A stretch of 7,587 nucleotides of DNA from Rickettsiales bacterium (GTDB lineage: Bacteria > Pseudomonadota > Alphaproteobacteria > Rickettsiales > UBA1997). This document shows, piece by piece, positions 7,380 to 7,587 of the stretch. A program made the translations under genes and the position numbers. The stretch is from positions 1 to 7,587 of the forward strand of contig JAITOR010000022.1 of assembly GCA_031289855.1 (NCBI GenBank), written 5' to 3'. Position 1 is the first letter of the stretch. Each line of letters opens with the position of its first letter. The notes under the pieces were generated by a model that did not search any database, was not told the origin of the DNA, and saw only the letters and a program-made list of their open reading frames with translations.

Positions 7380-7587
7380 ATATTTCCTTCAATGGATCAA
7401 TACCAAAGAATTCTCTATCCAATTTAAAACCACTAATTAAATCAGCTATCGCTTTAAATTTTTCAATTCCAACTTCCGTTATAAATTTTTTTGTATCAGG
7501 AAAAGCATCAATGTAAATTACATCTTTCCAATAGTCAGTTTTTGCCTTGTTATCATACTTTTTGTCATTATATTCCTTATAACTGCT
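7372..7587 (-). CDS. C-terminal fragment of an unrecognised protein (partial at right edge)
   Basis: The minus strand is open from the window edge to a TGA at 7372-7374, giving the last 71 residues of a protein whose start lies beyond 7587. The segment is soluble-looking: a polar Lys/Tyr/Asp-rich stretch, a probable strand (DVIYIDAF, 22-29), then a helix with KFKAIADLISGF (43-54) and an end at DPLKEIYE. I recognise no family. It is supported as coding by its overlap with the start of the 87-aa gene, whose ribosome binding site lies within its last codons, the arrangement expected of an operon. The fragment alone does not allow a function. Confidence 0.65.
   Translation of the reverse strand, partial: SSYKEYNDKKYDNKAKTDYWKDVIYIDAFPDTKKFITEVGIEKFKAIADLISGFKLDREFFGIDPLKEIYE
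7385..7390 (-). promoter_or_regulatory. Ribosome binding site GAAGGA for the 87-aa gene
   Basis: On the minus strand GAAGGA lies five bases before the ATG at 7379, inside the last codons of the upstream gene. It supports the start of the 87-aa membrane protein and translational coupling of the pair. Confidence 0.7.

Noticed and set aside
7262..7516. 84-codon plus-strand frame
   Set aside because: It is antisense to the minus-strand gene pair, which has a ribosome binding site and overlapping coupling; its Phe/His-rich start is reversed Lys-rich coding sequence.

Overview
The window is very AT-rich (roughly 30% GC or lower by eye), with short intergenic spaces, overlapping gene ends and few strong Shine-Dalgarno sites. 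Its largest gene encodes a roughly 1,040-residue VirB6/TrbL-type protein with a big cysteine-rich ectodomain. Oversized VirB6 proteins of this kind are typical of Rickettsiales and related intracellular Alphaproteobacteria, so a Rickettsiales-like endosymbiont is the best guess. This rests on one protein family plus base composition and is not a proven placement. I saw no tRNA, rRNA, CRISPR array, transposase or integrase.

Layout. Positions 1-170 hold no gene but carry a perfect (AG)20 microsatellite (84-123), 47 bases upstream of the ATG of a probable GT-B-type glycosyltransferase (171-1409, +). That gene converges on a stand-alone MacB-type ABC transporter permease (1406-2629, -), and the two share four bases at their stops. 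A short intergenic region follows, with a near-perfect extended -10 sigma70-type promoter that drives a 160-aa protein of unknown function (2728-3210, +) ending in an intrinsic terminator. A second good promoter (3348-3376) starts the virB6-like gene (3403-6522, +). Its end overlaps the start of nth, encoding endonuclease III (6506-7126, +). nth converges with 11 bases of overlap on a minus-strand pair: an 87-aa two-helix membrane protein (7116-7379) and, upstream of it and overlapping by 8 bases, the C-terminal 71 residues of an unrecognised protein running off the right edge (7372-7587).

How the genes relate. Three of the products act at the cell envelope: a surface-glycan glycosyltransferase, an export permease and a type IV secretion channel component. 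Nothing shows that they form one pathway. The virB6-like gene stands apart from other secretion genes and is transcriptionally joined to the DNA-repair gene nth, as often happens when reduced genomes are reshuffled.

The most notable signal is the (AG)20 tract. A long, pure dinucleotide repeat immediately before a likely surface-glycan gene is the classic layout of a phase-variable contingency locus. It is an unexpected find if this is indeed a Rickettsiales-like genome. Whether the length actually varies, and through which mechanism, cannot be told from a single sequence.
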